64,000 nucleotides of DNA from Chloroflexota bacterium (lineage in GTDB: Bacteria > Chloroflexota > Limnocylindria > QHBO01): NCBI GenBank assembly GCA_040902225.1, contig JBBDXT010000007.1, forward strand, positions 62,001 to 126,000, given 5' to 3'. The notes under the pieces are model-generated. The model saw only the letters and a list, made by a program, of their open reading frames with translations. It was not told the origin of the DNA and searched no databases. The position numbers and the translations under genes are program-made. Each line of letters opens with the position of its first letter. Within the stretch, counting starts at the first letter, position 1. Positions 51,409-59,201 of this stretch are shown in pieces.

Positions 51409-52911
51409 TCACTGCGCCGCCGGCGCGGCAGCCGCGTCGCCGACAACGACCGCGTATTCGGCGCGACGGGCGCTGGTGTACATCAGGAACACGTTCAGGG
51501 CCAGCACCGCGGCTGCCAGGGCGCTCAGGCTGATCCCCGCCCCGAGCACGAGCCGGAACCAGAGGACCAACCCGTCGATCTCCTCGGCTGGCGCAGCCTG
51601 CGCCAGCAGCGAGCCATGCGCCACACCGCCAAAGATCAGCGCCAGGCCGGCCAGTCCGGCCCCGGCGAAGGCGGCCCATAGCGTCGCCTCGGCGAGCAGC
51701 GTCCCTCCCCAGTCGCGACGCAGCAGGCGAGGGAAGGCGTGATCGGCCAGGGCCAGGAACGCGAGGGTGGCCGTCCCGAGCAGCGCGAAGAGCCGGACGC
51801 CGACCCCCCATTCGGTGCTGCCGACCAGCTTGTGCACCGAGCCGAGCGAGCCGATCGCCTCGAGCAGCGCCGTGGCGGTCAGGAAGGTGAGAGCCACCAG
51901 CGCGAACGGGACCGTGCCCGGCGACAGGACGAGCGTCCAGCGTCCGCTGAGGCTGAGCAGCAGGTTGGCGACCACCAGGAAGGCAGGAATCACCAGCATG
52001 AATGTCGCCACGTTGCCGATCTGGGTGATGGCGAACGGGACCGAGACGTCAACCAGACTGGCCAGGGGCGCCAGGGTGCTCAGCCCGAGCCAGAGGAGCC
52101 AGCCGAGCATGGCCAGGCCCCAGGAGTAGAGCGGGTTGGCGGCGGCGCGTGGAATAACGTAGTACAGCGTGCCGATGGCGAGGCCGCCCAAGCACAGGGT
52201 CTCCAGGGCGCGCACATAGAAAGCGTTGGCCAACGCTTCGCCGGCTGCGGAGAGGCTGAGCACCTGCATGACGCTGAGCAGCTCCGCGAGGCCGATCAGG
52301 CCGTACAGGCCCAGCAGCGCGAGCAGCGCCACGCCGAAGTACCAGATGCTGACGTACGGGAGTTGCTGCGCGGATGCCATGACCGTGCGCCAGAACGCTC
52401 CGTTGGCAAGCAACAGGGCCAGCAGCAGCACCCCGGCCACCGGCAGCGGGAACTCCGTGAGCACGCCGGAGCCGGAGAGCTGGGGCACGTAGAGCGCCGC
52501 CAGGCCGGCCACGAGGCCCACGTTCCAGAGTGCGGCGGCGCCGGACGCCATCGTCTCGCTCACCAATCGCGTTCCCAGCAGACGAGGCGTGATGAAGAAG
52601 ATGGCTCCCAGGCCGGCATTCGCGAGCCAGCCGTAGACGAGCGAATTCCAGAAGCCGGAGGCCGTGGTGGCGGGGCTCAGCTCGAAGCTGAGCACGCCGC
52701 TGAGGGTGGGCATCTCCAGGCGCAGGGTGAGCTGGTCCGGGAGGAGCTGGTAGGCGACCCACAGCAACCCGATCCCGGTGGCGGTCAGGAACCAGAGCAG
52801 CGCGGCCACCAGGAACGCGGTCGCGGCGTTGTCCGGCTCCCTGGGAAAGATCGGGCGACGGACCTTCGGCGGCTGGTCGTACGGTCGCAGCTTCTTGGGG
52901 TTCACGGCCAT
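51409..52911 (-). CDS. Heme-copper-oxidase (CcoN)-like membrane protein lacking all cofactor ligands
   Basis: 500 residues and about 12-14 hydrophobic spans, aligned with cbb3 subunit I. YYVIPRAAANPLYSWGLA corresponds to CcoN YYF-PKAAN-PVYS, and LGSVHKLVGSTEW to the SVNALSHYTDW region. Yet there are only three histidines in the protein (about residues 360, 391 and 430), none at ligand positions. The low-spin heme site reads SPATTASGF, the CuB sites read VRALETLCLG and STLAPLASL, and the heme pair (HVH) reads GVRLF. So it should bind neither heme nor CuB in the usual way. The ATG at 52911 starts MAVNPKKLRPY; the longer frame covers the tRNA. Confidence 0.82.
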   Translation of the reverse strand: MAVNPKKLRPYDQPPKVRRPIFPREPDNAATAFLVAALLWFLTATGIGLLWVAYQLLPDQLTLRLEMPTLSGVLSFELSPATTASGFWNSLVYGWLANAGLGAIFFITPRLLGTRLVSETMASGAAALWNVGLVAGLAALYVPQLSGSGVLTEFPLPVAGVLLLALLLANGAFWRTVMASAQQLPYVSIWYFGVALLALLGLYGLIGLAELLSVMQVLSLSAAGEALANAFYVRALETLCLGGLAIGTLYYVIPRAAANPLYSWGLAMLGWLLWLGLSTLAPLASLVDVSVPFAITQIGNVATFMLVIPAFLVVANLLLSLSGRWTLVLSPGTVPFALVALTFLTATALLEAIGSLGSVHKLVGSTEWGVGVRLFALLGTATLAFLALADHAFPRLLRRDWGGTLLAEATLWAAFAGAGLAGLALIFGGVAHGSLLAQAAPAEEIDGLVLWFRLVLGAGISLSALAAAVLALNVFLMYTSARRAEYAVVVGDAAAAPAAQ

Positions 52912-53021
52912 CGGCGTGCGCAGCCTCGCATCGATCGGGACGGGTCGCGACGGCGAACCCGGCGGCATTGTAGCCGACGCTAAGGGTTTGACCGATCGTA
53001 GCGCGGTGCGTAGCATGGCCA

Positions 53022-53096
<75 letters not shown>

Positions 53097-53110
53097 CAGA
53101 CCTCCAGAAT

Positions 53111-53140
53111 CGAACGCCGCCTCCCGCCAGGCGGCGTTCG
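53111..53140. terminator. Bidirectional terminator hairpin between tRNA-fMet and gerW
   Basis: Perfect 12-base-pair stem (CGAACGCCGCCT and its complement) with a six-base loop, 15 bases past the tRNA 3' end and 14 bases past the gerW-like stop on the other strand. Serves both converging genes. Confidence 0.8.
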
Positions 53141-53153
53141 CCTTTGCCGGCGC

Positions 53154-53497
53154 TTAGCGCTTTGCCGCCTTCTCGCGTGCCCTGGCGTTGGCCTTTGCGA
53201 TCGACCGGACAGTCCACAGGAAGACGATCGCGACCAGCATCGCGAGCGTGGCGATGCGTGTCACATCGATCGCCGGCTCCCACTCGACCTCGCCATTGCG
53301 GATGATCCAGGCGCCGGCCGGCTTGGCGCTGACGCCGAACCCGCCGCCGGCGTTGTTCTCGTTGTCGCCGCCGCCACCACCACCGGTCCCTTGGCGGCGG
53401 GGATCACCAGCACGCCGTCCCGCTCGATCGGGTCGCCGTAGACGCGCTTGACCGTCATGGTGTCGCGTGCGCCGGAGAGCATCTCGTCAACGTTCAT
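53154..53497 (-). pseudogene. GerW/YtfJ-family protein with C-terminal membrane span, frameshifted
   Basis: First frame from ATG 53497: MNVDEMLSGARDTMTVKRVYG...GVLVIPAAK, the YtfJ/GerW start. The continuation is in the next frame: TGGGGGGDNENNAGGGFGVS, AKPAGAWIIRNGEVEWEPAIDV, then a hydrophobic helix (IATLAMLVAIVFLWTV) and a basic tail ending at TAA 53154. Adding one G to the run at 53388-53390 joins them. About 114 residues when repaired, the usual family length. Originally named for spore germination, but widespread in non-sporulating bacteria; function there unknown. Confidence 0.82.
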
Positions 53498-53542
53498 CGG
53501 TCTGCCTCCTACTGCTGGGGGAGTCAGTCTAGGCCGCTGGCC

Positions 53543-54778
53543 TCAGGTTGGCCGATGCGCTCCGGGCTCCATCTCGAGCATCGCATGATGGATCCCGTAC
53601 CGGTCGAGGAGCGCGAGGTACGGATCCGGGTCGAAGGCCTCCGGCGCGTGGACTCCGCTCCCCGACCAGGCTCCGCTGGCGAGCAGCTCCATCGCGATCA
53701 CCGGGTTGAAGCCGGTCTGCCAGCCGACCACCTGCGACCCGGTGGTGCGCAGCGTCTCGGCGGCATCGGCCATCTGGTACAGGAAGACCTCGCGTGACCT
53801 GCCATCCTTCTGACCGATGACCCAGGTGCCGACCACCGCCCGCCCGACCATCTTGTCGCCCATGGTGATCGGGTCCGGCACCACCGCCGCGACCACATCG
53901 CGGGGCGAGACGTCAACTCCGCGCACGCGGACCGGCTCCACCCTGTCCAGGCCGATGTCATGCAGGAACTGGAGCTTGGCGATGAAGTCGCTCCCCAGCG
54001 CGTACTTGAAGGTAACCCGCCGCACGCCCTTCAGGTAGCGCGGCACCAGCAGCACCTCCTCGTGCTCGACGTTGACGCACTCGACCAGGCCGATCCCCGC
54101 CGGGAACGGAAACGCCTCTGGCGCGCTGAACGGCTGGGTCGTGATCCAGTCGCCACGCTCGCCGTCCCACTCGACCGGCGGGTTGAGGCACTCCTCGATC
54201 GTGGTCCAGATGCTGAAGACCGGGGCGAAGGCGTAGCCGGGGATGTGCAGGTCGCCACCGTCGCGGATGTGGACCTCGTGGACCTCGTCGAACAGGTGCT
54301 TGGCGGCATGAGCCGCAAAGACGTCGGTCAGGCCGGGATCCATGCCCATCCCCAGCAGGGCGAGCCGCCCTGCCCGCTCCCATTCCGCCGAGCGCGCGAA
54401 CTGCTCGTCGCCGAGCTTGACCCCGGGCAGCTGGAATGGATTCTCCGGGTGTGGGCGCGAGAGGCTGGTGGCCATGTCGATGTAATTGGCGCCGGCGGCC
54501 AGCGCCCCGTCGAAGATGGGCATCACGAAGCGCGGATCGACCGCGTTCATCACCAGGTCGACGCGGTGGCGCCGGGCAAGATCGGCGACCGCACCGGCAT
54601 CCCGCGCATCCATTCGCTCGGCCGGGAAGCGTTTCTTATCCCCCAGGGTGGCCTGCAAGGCCGTGACGCGGTCGAGGTCGTAATCGGCCAGCACCATCAG
54701 CTCGCACCATTCGCGCTGCGCGCACATGCGTGCGATCGCCTCGCCGACGGTGCCAACCCCGACCAGCAGCACGCGCAT
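53543..54778 (-). CDS. Saccharopine dehydrogenase-like NAD(P)-dependent enzyme
   Basis: 411 residues. N-terminal Rossmann domain MRVLLVGVGTVGEAIARM, followed by YIDMATS and LLGMGMDPGLTDVFAAHAAKHLF, the pattern of lysine-forming saccharopine reductases/LYS9 type. ATG 54778 is the start of the Rossmann motif. It follows the proline dehydrogenase gene by ten bases, on the same strand, so both may act in amino-acid breakdown. Substrate uncertain; homospermidine- or carboxyspermidine-related enzymes share this fold. Confidence 0.82.
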   Translation of the reverse strand: MRVLLVGVGTVGEAIARMCAQREWCELMVLADYDLDRVTALQATLGDKKRFPAERMDARDAGAVADLARRHRVDLVMNAVDPRFVMPIFDGALAAGANYIDMATSLSRPHPENPFQLPGVKLGDEQFARSAEWERAGRLALLGMGMDPGLTDVFAAHAAKHLFDEVHEVHIRDGGDLHIPGYAFAPVFSIWTTIEECLNPPVEWDGERGDWITTQPFSAPEAFPFPAGIGLVECVNVEHEEVLLVPRYLKGVRRVTFKYALGSDFIAKLQFLHDIGLDRVEPVRVRGVDVSPRDVVAAVVPDPITMGDKMVGRAVVGTWVIGQKDGRSREVFLYQMADAAETLRTTGSQVVGWQTGFNPVIAMELLASGAWSGSGVHAPEAFDPDPYLALLDRYGIHHAMLEMEPGAHRPT

Positions 54779-54788
54779 GACTGACTCC

Positions 54789-55706
54789 TCAGCCGAAGAT
54801 CTGGCGCAGGGCGAACCACACGTTGGCCGGTCGTTCGGCCAGCCGCCGTATGTACCACGCGTACCAGGCCTCACCGTACGCGATCAGGGCGAGGACGCGG
54901 TATCCCTCCGACGCGAGGCGGAGCTGCTCCTTCTGGCGGATGCCGTACAGCATCTCGACCTCGAAGGCGTCCTTCGCGAAGCCGACGGCCTCGGCGTGTG
55001 CCGCGACCCGCTCGATGAGCTTCGTGTCATGCGTGCCCATCCCCAGCCGCAGCTCGCCCTTCACGGCATACGGGAGCATCAGCACGCAGAGCGACTGGAA
55101 GGCGGCGCTCACCTCGTCCCTGCGGCGGAAGGCGATGCTGGCCGGCTCGTCGTAGGCGCCCTTGACAAGTCGGATCGCCGGTTTCAGTGAAAGCAGGGCG
55201 TGGACGTCGGCCGGGGTTCGGCGCAGGTAGGCCTGCAGGCAGATGCCGATGTTCGGGTGCTTCTCCTTCAGCGACCGATACAGATCGAGGGTCGGATCCG
55301 TGTAGGCGCTCCCCTCCATGTCGAGCCACACCAGCCTGTTGCGTTGCGCTGCGTGGTCAGCCAGGCCGGAGAGGAGGCGCTCGGCGGCGTCGCGGTCGAG
55401 ATCCAGGCCCAGCTGCGTCGGCTTGACGCTGATCTCGGCATCCATGCCGCGCGCCGCGATCATGTCGAGGAGGGCGTGATAGTGGTCGGCGACCGCCTCC
55501 GCCTCGGCGAGCTCGGTCAGGTTCTCGCCGAGCTGCGTGAACAGGATCCCAATGCCGTGCGGCCGAAAGAACTCCGCCGCGTCGAGCGCCTCCTCGACCG
55601 TCTCCCCCGGCATGAAGCGGCGGACCGCACGACGAACGAACCAGATACGCGGGAGCCATCGCTTCAGGAGGCGATTGCGGGCCATCCAGAGGAGGAGCTG
55701 GCGCAT
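54789..55706 (-). CDS. Proline dehydrogenase
   Basis: 305 residues from ATG 55706. FAD-dependent (alpha/beta)8 enzyme oxidising proline to pyrroline-5-carboxylate. Landmarks: ISVKPTQLGLDLD, VWLDMEGSAYTDPTLDLYR, GICLQAYLRRTPAD, IRLVKGAYDEP, TH DTKL-type region and FEVEMLYGIR. A monofunctional PutB/PRODH type; the P5C dehydrogenase partner is not visible in the window. Confidence 0.93.
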   Translation of the reverse strand: MRQLLLWMARNRLLKRWLPRIWFVRRAVRRFMPGETVEEALDAAEFFRPHGIGILFTQLGENLTELAEAEAVADHYHALLDMIAARGMDAEISVKPTQLGLDLDRDAAERLLSGLADHAAQRNRLVWLDMEGSAYTDPTLDLYRSLKEKHPNIGICLQAYLRRTPADVHALLSLKPAIRLVKGAYDEPASIAFRRRDEVSAAFQSLCVLMLPYAVKGELRLGMGTHDTKLIERVAAHAEAVGFAKDAFEVEMLYGIRQKEQLRLASEGYRVLALIAYGEAWYAWYIRRLAERPANVWFALRQIFG

Positions 55707-55828
55707 GGCCCCGATGATCGCACGCGATCGGCGCAACCGATGGCTATCCTCAGCGGCGGGGCCGTTAGCATGGACTTGGCACCCTGGCCGGATCGGTCAG
55801 CAACGCTAGAGCAGCGGCGAGGTGATCC

Positions 55829-56626
55829 ATGCGTGCGATCTCTGTCGCGGACGGACAAGCATCCATCCGGTACCTCGAGGTCCCCGGCGCCGATCCCCCA
55901 CTGGTGTGGCTCCATGGCCTCATCTGCTCGTCCACCGGCGAGCTCATGCCCGTGGCGGTCCAGCCACCGCTCCGAGGACGTCGCTCGCTGCTGGTCGACC
56001 TCCTGGGCCACGGCTACAGCGACAAGCCCGATGCATTCAGCTACACGCTCGAGCATCACGCCGAGACCGTCATCACGCTGCTCGAGGCCCTCGACGTGGA
56101 CCGCTGCGCGCTGATCGGCCACAGCATGGGCGGCACCGTCGCGACCCTGGTTGCCGCAGCTCGTCCTGCTGCAGTGGCGGCCCTGGTGCTGGCCGAGCCG
56201 GGGATCGAACCCGCGGGGGTTCTGGCGCCCGGCATCGCCGAGCAGACCGAGGACGATTTCGCCGAGCGGGGCTTCACCGAGTTCCTCGCAAGCATGCGCA
56301 CGGCGGCGGCGGAGAACCCGAAGGCCCCGCCGGCCGCGCACATCGGAATCACGCAGCTCATCAATCCGCGCGCTCTGCATCGGGCCTCGGTCTCGCTCAT
56401 GCGGGGGACTAAGCCGACGATCCGCTCATTGCTGCGCGAGCTGGACCTGCCGCGCTTCTACCTCGGTGGCGAGAACAGTGACCAGGCGCTTCCCCCGCAG
56501 GACGATCTCACGGTGACCGGCATGGTGTGGATGACGGTGCCGAATAGCGGACACGCCATGGGGCTGATGAACCCACACGGGTTCGCCCAAACGGTGGCGG
56601 CGGCATTGGGTAGTGCATCAGTTTGA
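55829..56626 (+). CDS. Alpha/beta hydrolase
   Basis: 265 residues. Oxyanion HG in VWLHGLICSS, nucleophile elbow GHSMGG (Ser about residue 98), and catalytic His in PNSGHAMGL near the C terminus. Order and lid length fit a small esterase or C-C hydrolase. Divergent from the proline dehydrogenase gene. Substrate unknown. Confidence 0.88.
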   Translation: MRAISVADGQASIRYLEVPGADPPLVWLHGLICSSTGELMPVAVQPPLRGRRSLLVDLLGHGYSDKPDAFSYTLEHHAETVITLLEALDVDRCALIGHSMGGTVATLVAAARPAAVAALVLAEPGIEPAGVLAPGIAEQTEDDFAERGFTEFLASMRTAAAENPKAPPAAHIGITQLINPRALHRASVSLMRGTKPTIRSLLRELDLPRFYLGGENSDQALPPQDDLTVTGMVWMTVPNSGHAMGLMNPHGFAQTVAAALGSASV

Positions 56627-56675
56627 CGAGCCTCCGGCTTGACGATTTTGGCCCCGATCTGATCTACCTCGGGCC

Positions 56676-56771
56676 ATGCCAAATCGCTCTATCCGCCGGA
56701 CCCCAGCGTTGGCGGCGGGAGTCGCAGATCACATCTGGTCCTGCGAGGAGATAGCGGCGCGGCTCGACTAG
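56676..56771 (+). pseudogene. Transposase C-terminal remnant
   Basis: A 31-codon frame reading PNRSIRRTPALAAGVADHIW then SCEEIAARLD. This is the ending of DDE transposases (pattern PH-x-SLRG-x-TPAMAAGLTDHVW-x-EEL). No catalytic part is left around it, so this is an insertion-sequence scar. It lies 600-1000 bases from the recombinase scar and half tRNA. Confidence 0.6.
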
Positions 56772-56783
56772 CCGCAAGTGCTG

Positions 56784-57146
56784 TCACCCACCCGCGGCCG
56801 TCTTGAATAGCGATCCCAGGGAGAAGTACACGACCGGTTCGTCGCCGACGACCCACGCGTCGTGTCCCGGCTGGATCACAGCGATGTCACCGGGTCCGAA
56901 CTCAACCTGTGTCCCGTCCTCGTAGGCGACCGCGAACCGACCGGCGACGAACAGCTTGACGTGAAATCGTTCACAGCGTTCGGTGCCATCCACGGGAGCC
57001 GAGTGCTCGGTCCAATTCCAGCCTGGCTGACCCGTTATCCTTCCGATGTCCTGGCCCATCAACTCGATCCAGTCGCCGTGGGACTTCTCGTAAGGGTCTG
57101 CCGCCTCGTCCGGCGCATCGAAATTCTTGCGCTCTACTAGTTCCAC
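56784..57146 (-). CDS. Single-domain cupin protein
   Basis: 120 residues from GTG 57146 (GAGG upstream). Beta-barrel cupin with RFHVKLFVAGRFAVAYEDGTQVEFGPGDIAVIQPGHDAWVVGDEP. The metal-binding pattern is partial: the first cupin motif has only one His. Probably a binding or regulatory protein, not a clear enzyme. Earlier in-frame codons to 57236 look non-coding. Confidence 0.78.
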   Translation of the reverse strand: MELVERKNFDAPDEAADPYEKSHGDWIELMGQDIGRITGQPGWNWTEHSAPVDGTERCERFHVKLFVAGRFAVAYEDGTQVEFGPGDIAVIQPGHDAWVVGDEPVVYFSLGSLFKTAAGG

Positions 57147-57401
57147 GGTTACCTCGCTCGCGTCCGGAGCATGGTCTCGCCGCTCCCTTCTGCGACTACA
57201 GGACCCTAGGCCAAGAAGCCTACTCCCGAGGATCAAACCGATGCACTACCCGGCGTTGGCTGGCCTGGACCTGGACCGAGATCAGGCGTAGCCGCCAGTG
57301 TCGTTTCCGCCGAACCAGCCGCGAGATTCGGCGGCTGGCGCACGACGCCATGGGTCACGCCTCGTGCGCCAGGGGTCGGTCTATCCTGAGCATGAATCGA
57401 C

Positions 57402-57438
57402 GGGCCGTTAGCTCAGCGGTAGAGCAGGGGACTTTTAA
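57402..57438 (+). pseudogene. 5' half of tRNA-Lys(TTT), truncated in the anticodon loop
   Basis: GGGCCGTTAGCTCAGCGGTA then GAGCAGGGGACTTTTAA is the 5' half of a bacterial tRNA-Lys: acceptor strand, D-arm, anticodon stem and TTT anticodon. After that the expected TCCC stem and T-arm are missing, and unrelated sequence follows. The break in the anticodon loop is a usual crossover point for tyrosine-recombinase integration. Confidence 0.8.
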
Positions 57439-57489
57439 GTCAACCCACCCTAACCGCTGTGCTCTAAGCGTGAGAGTCCGTGCGTAAAT

Positions 57490-57542
57490 GGCCGAATCCC
57501 CTGCTGTAACAGGGCCCCTCGCCAAGAGCAGGAGATTCGGCC
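57490..57542. repeat. 16-base inverted repeat next to the recombinase remnant
   Basis: GGCCGAATCCCCTGCT and AGCAGGAGATTCGGCC form an imperfect inverted repeat (one mismatch) with a 21-base loop. It lies between the half tRNA and the recombinase fragment; either an element end/core-site structure or a terminator. Confidence 0.65.
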
Positions 57543-57543
57543 T

Positions 57544-57759
57544 TCAGCAGACGCACTCGCCGCGGCGCATGCCGGTCGAGGCCAGCAGGCGGATGATGGC
57601 CGTGTCACCTCGGTCGTCGAACCGCGTCCCAGCGCAGGCGGCCAGCAGGCGCTCGAGCTCCTCGGCGCGCAGGACCGGCGGCGGCTCGTCCGGGACCGCC
57701 GGTGGGCGCATGCGCCGCATCGGCAACTCGCGGATCTCGTCCTCGGCGTCAAGCGTCAC
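57544..57759 (-). pseudogene. Tyrosine recombinase (integrase) fragment
   Basis: About 71 residues: PMRRMRPPAVPDEPPPVLRA then EELERLLAACAG...DTAIIRLLASTGMRRGE. This is the junction between the SAM-like N-terminal domain and the catalytic domain of a phage-type integrase, up to the first catalytic Arg region. It then stops (CVC, stop). The catalytic His-x2-Arg and Tyr parts are absent. Overlaps the DUF1989 stop by 11 bases. Confidence 0.75.
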
Positions 57760-58366
57760 CCAAGAGCTCGATCGCGAGCGCGCTCAGCCTGTCGCCGCTG
57801 ATCGGGACGAGGTCCTGCGGACACGCCGACAGGATCACGATCAGCTCCATCTCGGCGCGCAGCTCCACGTGGTCACCCGCGCGGCTGCGGGCCGGTTCCC
57901 AGCCGATGGTGCCGTCCGGGTGGACGGGGATGTTCATGAACAGGTTGATTGGCTGGGGGACCTCGACGTCGGTGAACCCGAGCCCCGCCATGGCCCGCTC
58001 GAGGTTCTCCTGACACGACGCGTGCCAGCCGTGCACGCCGAGGCCGGCATACCTGGTCGGATCGCAGGCGGCGCACAGCATGTCGTGGTACCCGGGGCTC
58101 CGGTCGACGAGCATGGTCAGCAGCGGCCGACGGCGGTTGGAGAGGAAGCTCTCCCCGACGCGAGGGAAGAGGCGCGAGATGTGGACTCGCGTGTGCTCGG
58201 CGCTCACGAACTCGCTCACGTCCGCGGCCACGAACGCGAAGAGATCGCCGACCTGGCTCCCCTCCAGGTCAACCACGCGAAAGTGCTGTCCCGCAGCCAC
58301 GCGGACCGCTCGACCCTCGCGGGCAGGGACGACGATCCGCTCTACAGGCCAATCAGTCGTGGCCAT
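57749..58366 (-). CDS. DUF1989 / urea-carboxylase-associated family protein
   Basis: 205 residues from ATG 58366. Family segments: VPAREGRAVRVAAGQHFRVVDLEGSQVGDLFAF, SAEHTRVHISRLFPRVG, YHDMLCAACDPTRYAGLGVHGWHASCQENL and PQPINLFMNIPV, including conserved cysteines. Members accompany urea carboxylase or guanidine-degrading enzymes. Here amidase and ureohydrolase genes lie nearby, consistent with nitrogen catabolism. Overlaps the nucleotidyltransferase-like gene by 14 bases. Confidence 0.85.
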   Translation of the reverse strand: MATTDWPVERIVVPAREGRAVRVAAGQHFRVVDLEGSQVGDLFAFVAADVSEFVSAEHTRVHISRLFPRVGESFLSNRRRPLLTMLVDRSPGYHDMLCAACDPTRYAGLGVHGWHASCQENLERAMAGLGFTDVEVPQPINLFMNIPVHPDGTIGWEPARSRAGDHVELRAEMELIVILSACPQDLVPISGDRLSALAIELLGDA

Positions 58367-59156
58367 GGGCGACCTCCTCCGGCTCCTCATACCAGCGGAC
58401 GCGATCTCCGACGCGCGCTCGCACCTTCCACCCGAGCGACTTGGACGCGGCGGCGATCATCGAGCGCAGGGACTCGATCTGCGCAATGAGATCGTGGCGC
58501 GGCGGGTCGTCAGTGACGAGCTCGTCCGGCACCAGCTCCTCCCGCGCGAAGGTGGCCAGCCGATCGAGGTTGCCGGTGACCGTCCGCCACCAGCCCCAAT
58601 CGGTCGCGGTGAGACCGGTGATACGGCGCGCGTTGATCACACCGTCGTCGCTGTCGCCCAGGTCGTACGAGCGAAGCAGGACCAACGAGTCCAGCATGTC
58701 CTTGCGGTTGATCTTCACCACCTGAAGCTTCGAGAGCAGCAGCTCTGCCAGCGGCAGGGTGGGACGCGTGACCAGCAGCCGATCGGCGAACTCGAACCGG
58801 TGGCACATGTCGAGCCGATCCACCAGCACGTCGACCGGCCGCCCGCGACGCCCATCCACGAAGTACAGCTGCTTGTGCCCATAGAGCGCGTTGTACTGGC
58901 GGTCGGGCTCGTAGCCGGCGGCGGCGAGCAGCTCGGCGACTGCGCGACGGTCGCGGCTGCGCGTCGCAAGGTCGATGTCGCGGCGGGCACGCTCGATGGG
59001 CGCGCGCCAGGTGGGGACCACGGCATGGAAAGCAAGGCCGCCCATGAGCCGGAGCTGGAGGCCCCTGCTCTCCGCCAACTCAATGAGTCGGAGCGCCTCC
59101 GCGAGCGGATTCTTGAGCGGCTCACTCGCGCCAGCCTGGGGATGCCGCGTGCCCAT
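58353..59156 (-). CDS. Nucleotidyltransferase-fold protein (AbiEii/MNT-like)
   Basis: 267 residues from ATG 59156. Minimal NTase motif LRLMGGLAFHAVVP...RARRDIDLATRSRDR, then LYGHKQLYFVDGRRGRPVDVLVDR, with the third acidic residue in the DVLVD strand. Resembles AbiEii-type toxins and uncharacterised stand-alone NTases. No antitoxin (AbiEi) neighbour is visible, so a toxin role is not supported. Co-transcribed with the DUF1989 gene. Confidence 0.72.
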   Translation of the reverse strand: MGTRHPQAGASEPLKNPLAEALRLIELAESRGLQLRLMGGLAFHAVVPTWRAPIERARRDIDLATRSRDRRAVAELLAAAGYEPDRQYNALYGHKQLYFVDGRRGRPVDVLVDRLDMCHRFEFADRLLVTRPTLPLAELLLSKLQVVKINRKDMLDSLVLLRSYDLGDSDDGVINARRITGLTATDWGWWRTVTGNLDRLATFAREELVPDELVTDDPPRHDLIAQIESLRSMIAAASKSLGWKVRARVGDRVRWYEEPEEVAHGHD

Positions 59157-59201
59157 GGTCGCCAGAGTACACACCGCGCGATGGTGCGCCCCGGATTCAT
59201 C

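Noticed and set aside
58353-59156. AbiE-type toxin-antitoxin system
   Set aside because: The nucleotidyltransferase motif is present but no AbiEi-like antitoxin gene flanks it.
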